Part shown: positions 11,963 through 24,329 of the stretch, in pieces
Layout: every line of letters starts with the position of its first letter
Numbering within the stretch: the stretch's first letter is position 1
From: Haemonchus contortus
Lineage: Eukaryota; Nematoda; Chromadorea; Rhabditida; Trichostrongylidae
Direction: 5' to 3'
DNA: 64,000 bases
Assembly: GCA_000469685.2 (NCBI GenBank)
Contig: LS997565.1
Span: 25,723,272-25,787,271, forward strand
The notes under the pieces: generated by a model
Databases searched by the model: none
Seen by the model: the letters and a program-made list of their open reading frames with translations, nothing else
Told to the model about the DNA's origin: nothing
Made by a program: the position numbers and the translations under genes

Positions 11963-14900
11963 AAGCTCAAACGCGTATTTCTTTCCGAACAACCTAACAC
12001 TTGCTATGTCATGTTTCCATTTATGAAATGAAGATTCAGTCATTTGTTTGAGGTACAGGTGTTCCAACCGCTAAACAGTAATCAAATAGGCACAGCCGCG
12101 TTCTGAGCTCAAAAGTCCGGGTCCTTCCTTCATTTCGAAACTTTCAACCTTTGGAGGCTTTCTAGATTTACCACCCTGATAAGAGGTCATCACATATTTG
12201 AAGCCGTTTAAGTTAAGTTCACACAAGTAATAATAATTTGTCGCCTCCATCTTCCGTTAAGAGCCTAAGCAAACAAACTCTATGGATTTCACTTCAAGTC
12301 GCTGAATGCGATTTCCATCTGGATTTTTAAAGAAACCTCAACAATTGAGCGCTCAGAATCCCGGTTGAGGGAATTGAGCTATAGAGGGCAACAATGACGC
12401 CATGGGTTTGAGCCGTTACCAGTACAGTAGAGGGAGATTACCATTTTTCTCATATTATGTAGCGGGCAATATAAACGATGAGCACGCTTTTTTAAGGAAC
12501 TCAATCCAGTTATCCGCTCCAAGACTTGTAGCTGAAATTCAAAGTGCCCAGTAATTCTCTGAGAAGTCTCTCATTATAAGCTTCCGCTATTCCCATCAAA
12601 GTGAGCTCTACAGCCTTCTCGATCAGATGCATCCTTATCTGTGCAAAGGCAAAACAAGATCTCAGTTTGTACTTATCATGAGCACCCTTCCAGTTTTGCA
12701 TGTATCCGTACTATATAAGGGGCTCGGGCCTGCTCACCCATCTGTCTGCCAGTCGTGAAACTCGGCACTACCAGTGAGGCGTAGTTTACGACAGATTTAA
12801 GGTATCTGGCTTAAGCAACAGGTGAAAGTTACGGTGCATTAATGGCGAAGGAAGCACGGAAATCGGCGGATTTCAAGTAATATAAGGGATAGGGAAAAAG
12901 TGATAGGGAAAGTGTTGTACGAGAGTATGTGTCCCTAACCGTCTGTGTGCCTCCCTTATAAGCGTACTAGTCGTCGTGTTCACATTATTGTGCATGGCGC
13001 TGCTTTAACGAGGATGTCAGGACACGAAAATCTCACAGAACTGTGAATCTACCGTGAACTGTGCCTTTAAGAAACACGCGCAAAGGTCGAGCTATGCTTA
13101 CTAGGATGGGTGAGGCATAGGACAAGATGACTCGAGAACATAGAAATACCCATATTTTTGAACAAAACCGCTCATTGTTGTCACGCGCTCCTTGGCCCAA
13201 CTGGTGATATAACACGTTGCATGACTAATATCCAGCTTCATAAAGTCAGTTTCCCTCACTGGGGAGAACGAGACGATGGCTTAAGTGTCATGTCAAGAAG
13301 CTGTCATTGCTGCAAGTGCCTTATTAAGCACGTCAGCACTATGAACAGCGGTTCCAGCTGTCGTAATGAGTCTGGTTATAGGTCATGTCACTCTGACCAT
13401 GAGGAAATCCTTGAATTTGCTGGCGGGGTATAGGTTGTTTTGAACGATGGCCTTGAACGAGGTGTTTCAAATCTGCTTAACGATTATGGGAACGACGCTA
13501 CGGAATATTCATCCCTGTGTTATACCACTGTAACGAACAGATAACCGAACCGAGCAAAGCCGTAACCGCGAAACGGTATCGCAACTGGTATAATGGTGGA
13601 TCGGTGGAAATGGTATAGATTCGAGTCCTTGATGCATGCGCTCGCTTTACCCTTCCACAAAATGCGTCCCGAACGTTTTTGGGCTCAATATTGGCCATCG
13701 ATGGAGCTCCCTCACATTTTAGGAACACTGAAAAGATATTCCAAATTTTTTTCGCCCTTCACCGATAGAATAAGGATGGAGCCTCAGCCAGGCAAAAGAG
13801 GAATTCTGAGTATTTGCTCGGAAAAAGTTTCAGAAGTTTAACGGGATAATGTTAAATGATTCATTGAATCGAACACTCTTCAACATGTTACCGGCAAAAT
13901 ATTCTGCCCGAAGGTGCTGTCACAGTGCTGGTTGAAGGACCTTTCATTCATGCAGCATATTGTGAGCAGAATCTAGGTAGTAATTGAAGGTAATATAGAG
14001 CTCTTAAATCATACCTTTCGATGCTACGTAAACAAGATCCCAATCCACAGCGAGGAAGACGAGTTGTGAATGGTGGTCGCAATCATATACTGCGGTCGCC
14101 TGATGATAGCAGCTACAATAGTCCCATAAGAACCTCGTGAGAAATCTCGTGGATTTGTAGGATATTGAGGTTGCAAAATGATATTGTTGCGTCCACCTTT
14201 GTGATTTTGTTTATTAGATCAATTTTATGGCGCTGTTGGAACAGCCCAAAGCTTTCCACAGTTCAAATGTCAGAAGAAGCCGCTCTTGCTCGTGCATGAG
14301 AAGAAGCTTTTGTTCCATCACGACCGAGTGTCATCTAAAGAAATTGAGGAGCGGTGAGAGAGACCATAAGTTTTCAAGTCAGTCTATTTTCGACAAATTA
14401 TGATGTCTTATGTACCATGGTATCATGTACCATCCCCCGCTCACCTCGAGAAAGAGTTTTCGGCGGTTAGTGAAACATAACAGATACATATAAATCTTTC
14501 AATTATTACTCCACCATATTTTTTTTAGAGTGTCTGTTAACTCATACCCGCGCTTCAAAAGTGCAGATGGTATTCCTTAAGTATAAGTGCCGTATTCCCT
14601 GATGAAAATTTTGAAACAGTGCCTAGAGTGGTCGGGGTAGAGTGTTGTCTCTGTTGGTCAACGATAGTGAAAAAAAAGTTCCGTTCAATTATTATTCCTC
14701 GCAATCCTCAAATGTGTGGGAGCTCCGTAGAAGGGCAGTATTGAGCAAAAACGTTTTGCAAGCTTAAGGAAGCATTCCATGGAAAAGCAAAACGATCGCA
14801 TGCATGAAGACATTGAGCTTGATGTTATTCCTACCAGTCCACCATCGTACGAGCTGCGCTACCGTCGCACAACTATACCTTTGCTCGCTTCGGTTGTCTG

Positions 14901-15030
14901 TCCGGTACAACGGTATAATAAAGAGGAAGCGGTTCAGTAATTCTGATCCAAGAATCGTTTGGCAGATTTAGAACACATATTCGAGATTGACATTGTAAAC
15001 CACTTACGTAATAATGCGTCTCATCTTGAA
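11963..15030. other. Region without a supportable gene
   Basis: Frames reach 91 codons without domain matches. Near 13050-13065 a short piece (ccgtgaactgtgccttta) matches one end of the AAAGGCACAGTTCACG repeat family, so part of the region is repeat-derived. Confidence 0.4.
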
Positions 15031-15129
15031 CGGCCACTGTGACCAAGCATTAATAGAATCTTTTAGCAGATTGGAAACACGGATTGAATGGTCACTGTAG
15101 CCAAGTATACTTGGTCACAGTAGCCATTC
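15030..15129. repeat. Inverted-repeat cluster with a 44-nt hairpin
   Basis: From 15086 to 15129 the sequence forms a near-perfect palindrome: a 22-nt arm starting gaatggtcactgtag and its complement ending ccattc, centred on gtatac. A third, related arm (cggccactgtgaccaag) lies about 45 bases upstream. The spacing suggests the terminus of an inverted-repeat element rather than a gene-related site. Confidence 0.55.
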
Positions 15130-15639
15130 CCTCGTGAGTCGCATAACCATCGCAACACAGCTTCTCGAAAGCTTGACTCTCATTTGATAACTTTGTACAG
15201 CGCCAAAACTAGAACAGGAACAGACTTTTTATCCGTCAAGCACCGCGATCAGGATCACGGGCATATACAAAGGCTTTGCCGTATGAGGCGGTTGCCACGC
15301 AATCGAGCACTGGTTTGCACACTCGAAATCGTCCCACCGAAAGAGAAACAAGTTGAAAGAAGTGGATCTATGAGAATCAAGCAGTAGCGTTTGAAGAAAA
15401 GGACGTGCGACTTTAATTGTTTGCATCCAGATACTGCCGGTTAGTGCTTTTGAGGATACATGCGCTACCGAAGCAATAACTACGGTTACTCACTCTGAAG
15501 TAGACGGTCAAACCGCGGTCGACCAGGTATTCGAAGCAGGCGTGAATGTGAGCAGATATTACCAGAGACAGTAGTACCGTGAAGCGAAAAAGGCAACAAA
15601 AAACCTTGGCTGTTGCAAAAGACACTCAAATCGTTGATG

Positions 15640-15987
15640 TCAGTGAGAAAAAAAAAGCGCTATGGGGAACAGTATGGCAATAACCGTCTTGCCAATGTCT
15701 GTCACTGTCAGGCCGAGCACAACAAGAGGGTTCCCGGCATCAATGGTGACTTGTGGAAGGCATTGTCCTGGAGTCCGGTAACATGGATGATTAAGTTCCT
15801 CAACTAGGTCATCGAAGAAAGGGTGTGTGGTAGTTGACAACAGTGTATCACCATTCTGATCTGGGAGGAAAAAGGTCTGCGTAAGAACCGTCCAGTTCGC
15901 CTGCTCTTGCATAGTCTGAAGTTTCTGCAGACGCCCATACCGGAACCCACACAACTCTTCATGCCTCGACATCGGCTGCCCAACCAA
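15640..15987 (-). CDS. Possible exon of an unidentified membrane protein
   Basis: A minus-strand frame of about 115 codons without a stop contains a polar segment with a potential N-glycosylation site (ANWTVL). Four cysteines are arguable, including HPCYRTPGQC, and the frame ends in a hydrophobic run of about 22 residues (TVTDIGKTVIAILFPIALFF). A Cys-containing ectodomain followed by one membrane helix suggests an integral membrane protein. The start is not a convincing ATG; an acceptor-like gggcag lies near the 5' end. Further hydrophobic open frames follow at 15413-15625 on the same strand and may be neighbouring exons, but phase could not be proven. No family recognised. Confidence 0.3.
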   Translation of the reverse strand: MVGQPMSRHEELCGFRYGRLQKLQTMQEQANWTVLTQTFFLPDQNGDTLLSTTTHPFFDDLVEELNHPCYRTPGQCLPQVTIDAGNPLVVLGLTVTDIGKTVIAILFPIALFFSH

Positions 15988-16675
15988 CGCTCCTCGTTAG
16001 GAAAACATCGTGAAAAAATGTCGCCCTTCCAGACCTGGACAAAGCTTCCGACCTTGTGATGCGTGAAATAATATGGTAAGTCCTGCGACTGCACGAATCC
16101 CTAAAGAAGTTATTTAGTGGGTGTGCACACTCTACTCGAGTCCGGTGGTGTGCAAGCATCAGTGAGTACCTCTTCGAATTTTCCCTTCTCTATTATTCTT
16201 CTACGCTTTCCCTACTATTCGTTGAAGTCATGCATGCCATTTAAGGAAATCATAAGTAGTTAGTTCAGCTATCGCGACTGTATGCTGTCGATGTAACACT
16301 AGTGTGCGGAAACGAGAATGTACTTGAGCAACAGGTGCGAGTCTGGTCTGATGTTTGGACCCCAGCTGAACAAAAAAAAAAACCTAGTACGTGACCGGAG
16401 TCAAATGAGCAAGGCGTACGGCTAGTCGTGTTTTACGATGTGGACTGATGACCCATGACCAAGGAATTCCAAGCACGCAAGGGGTAGTTACTAGCAAAAA
16501 TGCTAAGCTAGATGCTCGGTAAAATCCGTTCAAACTATGATCGTCATTAATCTTATTGTACCTGGAGAACCTGGTTAGAGCACCTTCATGAAATCAGTCT
16601 GCCATCATGATGACCAAGGTGCCGAACGGTAAAATGGCATAAGCTTACCACTAGAGCGGATCATAATTACAGTAG

Positions 16676-16800
16676 AAGAAACTTCAAATAAGAAAGCAGG
16701 AAGAAGAAAAGAGGGGAAAGGAAGGGAGGAAAAAGAAGGAAGGAGCAGAAGAAGGAGAGGATTAAGAATAAGGACAAAAGAAAAAAGGAAAAACAGAACG
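16676..16800 (+). repeat. Polypurine tract
   Basis: About 125 bases on the plus strand are almost entirely A and G (gaagaaaagaggggaaagga and similar). No regular unit length is visible. Such homopurine-homopyrimidine runs can adopt triplex structures; no coding role is seen. Confidence 0.8.
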
Positions 16801-17660
16801 AGTAGACCTTTCTAGGCAGCGGAACCTGGCTGAGAGGAATACCGCTTCGATTGGCTTCCTTCCTCTCACATTTTTGGTAGGAGAAAACAGTCGACTTGCT
16901 TCCTCGTTAGATAGATCTTGATGAACGAGAGTCTAAATGAAATTGCAGAAGAGTTCAAAATGTGTCCCAAGCCTTTCACACATATATGACGACATATAGG
17001 CGTGCAACACACACTATTACACTCCCTACTTTTGATACCACTTTTGTTACTACTTATGCCCTGAATGAGTAAGTGTGAGTATATCTGCAAGAGTCGCTGA
17101 GGTGAAAGTATGTAGAGGGTAAGATGGAAGATATAATGAAGGAATTTCCTGCCCCTCTTAATTTCCGAAATCGTGGGTATGGCAATAAATTTGGTGGTAT
17201 AGGGCAATATTGTGATAACATCGTAACATCTGTCATTTGTTGATATGTATTGCAGTAGCAGACTAAAAGAAGGGATTACACTAGGAATCGAACAAGGTTT
17301 TGAATGAAGAAAAAGTTGTCTTCACTAGGACAGCAAATATTATAAAAAGTAAAGTTTGGTACATCACCATCCTGCTCCAGTCGGCTGAAATTTTTGAACA
17401 GAAGCTATGGATTTTCGATAATACACTGAACCGGAGATACATCGTGCTTGCGCCATAGGCGGAATTCCGTCCAGGTCATGTATGTTTAAGTAACTTGCTT
17501 CGCTGCGCACTTACTTGTTCGCTTGATGACGTATAACGGAACTTCTACACTGATTGAATCTTCCATTCGTAAACAGTAGTCGCTTTCGTAGAAACTGTTT
17601 TTCATCTACTTGGTTTTTCCTGGGTGGACCTAGAGACCGATAGAGCTAGCAGCGTTTCTT
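16801..17660. other. Region without a supportable gene
   Basis: A 113-codon minus-strand frame overlaps other frames and shows no domain. It borders the retrotransposon remnant at 17668-18350 and may belong to its degraded 3' flank. Confidence 0.35.
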
Positions 17661-17667
17661 AAGATCC

Positions 17668-18350
17668 TCAATGAGTTTTCAAGAGCACACGGTTCGCTTC
17701 AACGAGTACAATGTCGTCTGCGAACATCAGGTATTGAAGCCTCACATCGCCATCACTAGCTCCAGAACAGCAGAAAAAAAGCATCGAGGAAATGACCTCG
17801 CCTTGCCGAACTCCGCGTCTTATTTGGATGCGAATCGGGTTTCCATATAGATTTACGTCGGTGAAGCAGCTGGTATTACACTGTCGTATCATTTCGACGT
17901 ATCTTCGGGGGAACTCCGAAGCTGTAAGGGCGTTTAGCACTGCTTGATGTTCAACTGTATCGAGTGCCTTCTTGAAGCCAATGAATATATAACACAAAGG
18001 AATTCACTATTCTCGACATCTTTCCGTCAACTGAGAAATCCCGTGGATTTAGTCGACAGCGGAAAAACTTTCGCTTAAGTCGACCTGCTCTTTGCACGTA
18101 TTCATATTCAGCATTTGACAAATACGATTCAGGATTACGCATGAGAAAACCTTGAGCAGCGTTGAGAGAAGTGCAATCCGGCGATAGTTAGCCAGGATGT
18201 CGCGCGCTCCTTTCTTGCTTATCAGAATAGTGTGGGTGCTCAGCCAGTCTTTCGGAACAACCCTTGAAGCAAGCATTTCTACGAATAGATCAGCCAATGG
18301 CTTAGCGAGAACTTCTTGCAGGCACTTCAAATGTCCTGACAGTATTTGGT
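17668..18350 (-). pseudogene. Non-LTR reverse transcriptase remnant with FADD catalytic box
   Basis: Reading on the minus strand, the 5' part (18330-18049) encodes ILANYRRIALLSTLLKVFSC, matching the 'NYRPISLLxxxyKvf' finger motif of non-LTR polymerases. The following frame (17997-17668) carries FKKALDTVEHQAVLNAL, then RRGVRQGEVISSMLF and LMFADDIVLV. These are the palm motif ('FxKAFDSV'), the 'GVRQGDxxSP' block and the YADD/FADD catalytic box. Stops and frame changes near 18050 separate the two parts, so the gene is dead. The endonuclease domain and C-terminal end were not found. Confidence 0.85.
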
Positions 18351-18484
18351 TTGGTCAGGGTGTTTTTTTTCATTTTTCATTTGACGAATGGCCTGCATCA
18401 CTTTTGATTCGAGTGCTCTCCATTCCTCTTTGTCGGATCTATCGTTGTCACTTTCTGATGACTCCGAGTACGCTTCTACCTTAG

Positions 18485-19205
18485 CGTGTACCTTGAAAAA
18501 AATCAAGCCCCGCCCACTTTAGTGCCAACTCCGCCCACTTCTGGGATTTGACCTCATTTGTTCTTTTACACCTTAACACCTTTTTGCCGCATCCCAGAAC
18601 GTTTCTGAATAGAGTTATAAGTTTTTAATTTAAGCTCCGCCCTTTTTAGTGACAACTCCGCCCACTTCTGGGATTTGACCACATTTGTTCCATTACCTCT
18701 AACCAATTTTTCCTGCATTCTAGAACGCTTCCGAACGAAGTTACACTCGTTTTTGAAAAGCAGCTTTCACCTTAACGCACGCCCCGCCCACCGTGGGCGG
18801 GGCTTCGCTAAACTTACGCATGCCCAGTACGCAAAAGACCCTGTCCCTCTTTTTGATTTTTTTCCTGGCCTCTGCGCCTTAATTGAATCGGGTTATGAAT
18901 ACATCTGAAAAGTACCGCCCATTTCGCGAAAGCTCTGCCCACAGCATGTGAGTCTCCACCGTCTGGTTTCTTGACCCAATCCCCACCTTTGAACATTTTC
19001 CCCGGTGTCTGGACTTTTTCGAAGCAATAAGATGTTTTACAGTTGGCGCCGCCCATTCCGGCACATGCCCCGCCCCCGTGGGCGGGGCACATAGGAGCTC
19101 CGCAGAGCTCCTATGTGCTCTATCAATATTCCCTTGGGCTCCACCCATCCCGAACTTGTCCCAACCTCTAAAGGTGTTTTTTCAGGTAAAACCGGATTGT
19201 GTGAC
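18485..19205 (+). repeat. G/C-box repeat element, copy 1
   Basis: The block is built from repeated phrases such as ccgcccacttctgggatttg and ccgcatcccagaacgtttctg, plus palindromic G/C boxes (gccccgcccac followed by gtgggcggggc) near 18782-18803 and 19070-19090. The same phrases in the same order make up 36120-36960, and looser copies reach 37400. Open frames crossing it on both strands follow the repeat and are not proteins. It is a dispersed, internally repetitive noncoding element of unknown class. Confidence 0.8.
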
Positions 19206-19206
19206 A

Positions 19207-19266
19207 TACAAACAAACAAACAAACAAACGAACAAACAAACAAACATACATACATACATACATACA
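19207..19266 (+). repeat. Microsatellite (CAAA)n then (CATA)n
   Basis: About ten tetranucleotide CAAA units, one altered to CGAA, change into CATA units and end in short GA repeats. It lies directly at the 3' edge of the G/C-box repeat, and a weaker cataca tract follows the second copy near 37410, so the microsatellite probably belongs to the element's tail. Confidence 0.95.
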
Positions 19267-19888
19267 GAGAGACACACCAAACTTGTGGATTACATATGGT
19301 AAGGATAAGGATAGACACTTCACGTCATTGTTCCAGTTTTTCCTTAAGAACATTACGTTGTACTGCAGCCCAAAATATTTTTACTGTGTTCAGAGAAACA
19401 ATTAACCTTATTGTTCAAAAATATAGCGTCGAACATGCTCAAAAAGATTACAATCAATGCAGCAGTTCAAAACTAACAAACAAAAGACGATTATAGCGGC
19501 TTGAGTACTTCGAAATGTAGAAATCATCAAAACCATTAACCATTGATAGGAAGACTATGTGATTTTTTGGTAAAACTTTGTCACTTAGAGATTATATTAT
19601 CTCAACAAGAAAGATACACTCGACTACCAATATCTCATTTCAGTCGAGATTCAAGTACCCGATAATATAAAATAGCCTTGCGGCGCACTGTGATTGTTCT
19701 AACGCACCCAACGCATCATAACAGGAGGTAACGCTTACCTACGACAATGAGGAGTGGTGGCAGTGTATAAATACTCATTAGAACCATCTAGAAAACATCT
19801 TGAAATCAGTTACCATAACTCTCAAAAATCAAAAGAAAGACAACGTGACAGTATGAACGACCTTGGTTAGTAACAGCAAAAAATATCC

Positions 19889-22135
19889 CTATAAATTGTC
19901 ACAGCGGTTTTCTTGTAAGATACGCATAGCAGTACCTTTTGTAAGGTTTCCAACAGTTTCACCCAATTCGAATAACTCCGTCTGAAGAGCATCTGTGATG
20001 AATTTTCGTCTTTTCAACACACTCCACCCTTTCTTCAATGACAACTCGTCTAGCAGCTTCCTTGAGTCAAAGGGGTCACCAATATGTATTTCAACCTTCT
20101 GAAGGAAAGTGTAATTATTTCCTAACGAGAAAAATCAACATAAGGTAAGACTGATGAAACGTACATTCCCAAACCGAGGATAATAAGGCGGGTGGTTTGG
20201 CCAAACACTGGACATATTGGTACACCAAATAGGGAGTATTAGTGGAGGGACGACAGTGTCCTCAACCAAACGACCGACTCCCCACTTGAACCTTCAATAA
20301 AATGCAAGTCAGTTTCAGCGATAATAGTCACGTAAGACAAGCTTATATCTGAAGTACGGGCATAGGCTAAATGCCGTGCACACAGAGTTTATGCCTTGCG
20401 TAAATATGGGCAGAATAGTGATTCAGCAACTTCACAATTTGAAATTGTTGCTGCGAGAAGTAGAAGTAAAAATTTCGATGTTCAAACAATTCTTCGATTT
20501 CGGGTGCAAGCCACTTTTTGGTCAACTGTACACAATACATATCAATACATACAGATGCAGATTATGTTATTTACAACGGTGACCCATAGCGCATGCCTAC
20601 TTGAACAAGAATAGATGATTATTCTTGCTAAGTGGACCCCGGCGAAAATGATACGAGTCAAAGTCGAATAGAAATGAACTATTTGCCTTTTAACTGAACT
20701 ATTACAACCTAAATTGCAGAAATATCAATGTGGCAAACAGGGGAACCGCTAGAATAGAAAGACAAAAAGAAAGAGGAAATAAAAGTGGCAACAAGGCTGA
20801 TAGCTAGATGATCGAGACAATGCGAAGACAATTGCAAAAACTGGATTGAACAGATTATATGCACCCAAACAGCATTACCACAAACCAATTTTTCCAATGT
20901 CCGCATGGCAAAGCTTGGAAGCACTTCTCGTTCAATAAGATTCCATTAAAATCGGATGTTGCTGTTGTGGTTACCGTTACTCGACTGTGAGTTGATATGC
21001 ATTGTGTTAGCAGACCTAAAGAAGGTCTCAAACCCGAGCCGTTGTCAAATAATTTTGTTACAAGCGAAGAGATTACTATTTACATTGGGCTAACAGAACG
21101 AATAGCATAGTGAATTGAACAGGGAAAAACTCACAGTTGTACACCATCCGCTACGGGTCAATTTAGTGTGGAAGTGAAAAGACCACGTAGGAATGAGGGG
21201 TTTGTTTGGAACTACTCCCGAGGAGTGAGGATAAGAATTACGATTCATTCCTCCAAGCCAGGTAAATAACAATCACTTGACGTGAATGAAAAGGTACAAC
21301 AACCGGATAAATTTGCAATGAAAATAAAAACTCTCACCGAAGCGGCTCCACAGTGACTCGACCTTCTGGAAACATGTGAACCCAACCGTTCTCATTTAAT
21401 TTTTCCACACAGAAATCCATGCCCTTTTGATAGACCCCTTCACCACGTACGCAAGGAACACACTGACCAAGAGAGAAGAACCTAGAAATGAGCGTGCTCG
21501 TTGCTCAGCCAGCGGGAATATTCAGATTTTGCTTAAAAGCGAACACAAAGTATATGACAAAGTAAAAACTACGAAACTTTACCTGGTGTGCAGAGGCGTC
21601 GTGAAGCATATATTATGTGCCGCCAACGTATAGCGGTGACGATCAATATTTCTGTACATTTCTCGGGTTGATATGAAACCTTAACTCTACTTTCACAGAA
21701 ACAGTATGACTCAGTTAAATAATGCGTGACAGAAAACAAAAAACTTTATCGCTAACAGAGTTAACAACTTACTCCACATCAGTGGATCGTCAAGATTACT
21801 TCTGTGATTTGAAATAGTAATTAAAGGCCTTGACCTGTCCATCCACAGATTCATAAAACGCTCTTTGTTGTGCACCACAAGTTCATTAGCGGCTGAAAAC
21901 GAAAACAATATTCTCAGTTTTAAAGTGATCCCTCGAAATATGAAGTTACCTCTAATGAAAAGGAATTTTGCTACAGTGGCTACCGCTCCTATCGTCAAAT
22001 ACGAGGCCGTATTGTAATACGGTGACGGCTTCTTGGGGAAAGGCCATGGAAATCTGAACCCTTCCAGAGCGGCGGTCTTATTCGCCAGCGTTCCAGTCTT
22101 CCTCCTTTGCTGCCACTGATCATAATGCACCACTC
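19889..22135 (-). CDS. acl-3: Tafazzin homologue, 1-acyl-lysophospholipid acyltransferase (first exon not resolved)
   Basis: Tafazzin transfers acyl chains between phospholipids and lysocardiolipin in mitochondrial membranes, remodelling cardiolipin. Six exons join in phase (high to low): 22135-21950, 21892-21773, 21661-21583, 21481-21338, 20291-20165 and 20098-19889, giving 288 residues and a TAG stop at 19889-19891. A hydrophobic stretch ([19 protein letters not shown]) lies near the start. The acyltransferase HX4D motif is intact in [14 protein letters not shown]. Then come [27 protein letters not shown], the glycerol-phosphate-binding block [21 protein letters not shown] and [11 protein letters not shown], each in the order seen in human tafazzin. 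The first listed exon has no ATG in frame and starts at an acceptor (gggcag), so a start exon in phase 1 lies upstream. Intron 1 is only 57 nt and has no stop. The name follows the C. elegans tafazzin orthologue. Confidence 0.95.
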
Positions 22136-22389
22136 CTGCCCAAAACAATCAGTTCCACTGACAGAAAGTATAACATTCAGACCTGCTTATATTTATGAAC
22201 CAACTTTTGCGAGTAGAGAGATTCCATATCTACGCGATGAGCCAAAACTCGATGAAAGCTCCTTGTTGGAGAAGACTCTGAAAAGTGCAACTTCAAAACA
22301 ACTTCCAACTCTATAGGGCTTCTAACATCCAGCCAATAACCTGCACAACAGTACAAAAAGAAACCCCTACAGGCACCCGAGGAATGGAA

Positions 22390-22624
22390 CATTCATGCGT
22401 CCGGAGATGGGCGCTACAAAATGTGCGGCGAAATGGTGGCGATCTAAACGACTTTAGCGCCTAACAATGGGACCCGAATTAGAAGTAGAGTACATTAGTA
22501 GTATCACCTGATACTATTAGTCTTGTCACTTTAGACCTGTGGCCAAAAGATAAGCCAGAGTGGTCAAATTCGCCAAGGATTTCGCCACTCAGTTTGCCGC
22601 AGTCATCCCCGGACTCACAAATGT
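22390..22624. repeat. Long palindromic element, copy 1
   Basis: The left arm begins cattcatgcgtccggagatg. The right arm ends catccccggactcacaaatg, roughly its complement. Inside, gcgctacaaaatg and cgactttagcgcc mirror each other around a centre with tagtatcacctgatactatt near 22500. Arms are about 110 bases. The same layout recurs at 24330-24592 and 24767-24998. An open frame through the right arm (from 22560) is a by-product of the repeat. Confidence 0.7.
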
Positions 22625-24329
22625 AGCCGTACCCCAGGTACCCACCTTTTACTTGCTCGGGAAAAGTGTTTGTGGTGCCATACCAACCCCTATTACTCCA
22701 CCACCCAAAATTTACACCCCCACCCCTTGCCCAAGACCCCTTTTCACTCGTCGTTATATAAAGGGTGAGAATTTGAGAACTCATTTAGGGTTATGCAGTG
22801 AAAGAAAATATAGTGTCTGTGAAATACTGCGACCATTGCACCTTAGTTCACCGTAAAATCACTGTAAGAGCCGGATGCTCGCACTGTATTTTTTCTTGTT
22901 ACATTCAATGGTATCACACCCCACTCGAAGACCTGGCAAACAAACATCATATCTCATCTGGACTTTAATGACTGATAACTACTCAAACACTCGAAAGACC
23001 GTCACAGGGTCGATAGGACGACAAACTAATTAGTTCCGTGAAATCCAGACCTACTTATCTGATTATATAATTGTGTTAGTGATAACTCGCCTGGAAAAAC
23101 TCCTCATGACTTGTCCAGTGACGCAGTTCCAGAACAACTGCCTACTCATAATGACTCAGCTTTCTTTCTCAAAGAGAGTGCCACTGTACATTCCCAATCA
23201 TCTGCGAAAATGAGCAACAATTCATCGGAGCACTAAAATACCAAAAAAAAATCGCTAACAAACAAAATCTCAAGCGGTTGCGCAGCGAAAGTCGTCAGTA
23301 GAGCGTATAATCTAATGTTTTGCTGAATCGTTGAAGAAACAGTGCTAGAGATTCGTATATGGGTGGTCTAGGAAAAGGTCGTATCGTGGAGGAAAGTTGT
23401 GAAGAGTGATCCTTAACCCTTTCGAGTCCAATCCTTTCAGCTGCTATGAGCATCACATGCATTTCTCACCCCGTCAACTCATCTGCAAACACAGACAGGA
23501 ATTCTGAAGTTTGTCCCTACCCCGCACTATGTAAAGGGCTAAAATGCACGTTCATTAGATTTTTGAACAAACACCTGAAACATTCCATGGAAACCGCACT
23601 AAATCCTCAGCCAATCTGCAACATCCGTGTGGCACTTGTCGTGAATTACGCCACACTGTATGCCAATCACGGCCGCTCCACTTCGGTCACGCAATTTTTG
23701 GAGTGTAAGCCCTATTTCTATATATTTGTATCCCTTTTTCAATTACATTGCGAGTCTCAATACGCAGCCATTCGCTCGCATTCTTTAATTCGTTTTGTTT
23801 TTCATTTCAACTTACAGCATCGTGACAAGAAATGCTTTGGCCTTAAGGGCAGGTGGGCTAGCGCTATTAGTTAAATATCGTACAGCATAATTTCATGATT
23901 AAGCAAGAACAACGTTTACAATTCACTACTTAACCCTGGCTCTCGTTCAAACCTACTCTTTGGGAAATTGACGAAGGAGCGGCTTAGTTTGTGCCACGGC
24001 TCTCCGTTTTTGTGTCGTGATTTTGCTCAAAAAACTTCTAGCCAGAGAAGGATCCCAAATCGAAGTAGATGCTTGAAATGAGACCTTAATGCTAGACGTG
24101 CTTTCGGGTGCTGCTCTCAAATCACATTTACGAATTTACCGAACGATTCTATAAATGGAGTTGTGAACGTGGTTTTAAGGTGAGCTTAACGTAAGGGAAC
24201 ACAAATTAGATGAATGTGCAATGTTCATAAGCGGAGGCTTGCACCAGGGGTAAGTGTGATGCTCCATGTGCGAGAGACTATGGTCCAGGATTTGTGGAGG
24301 GCGAAATTCCCGCATTATAGAGGAACGGG
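22625..24329. other. Region without a supportable gene
   Basis: The longest frame is 142 codons on the plus strand (23446-23874). It is rich in histidine, phenylalanine and cysteine without a recognisable pattern, and no splice chain could be built. The missing first exon of the tafazzin gene may lie in the first few hundred bases here. Confidence 0.4.

Noticed and set aside
18814..19318. Overlapping glycine- and cysteine-rich frames on both strands.
   Set aside because: They translate the G/C-box repeat and the CAAA/CATA microsatellite; the same pseudo-proteins appear at 36576-36886.
21711..22148. Single 145-codon tafazzin exon.
   Set aside because: It includes an in-frame 57-nt intron (21893-21949) and runs past the donor at 21772. 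Spliced exons match the family better.
22560..22856. 98-codon plus-strand frame as a gene.
   Set aside because: Its first part is the right arm of a palindromic element and the rest is low-complexity proline-rich translation of a C-rich stretch.
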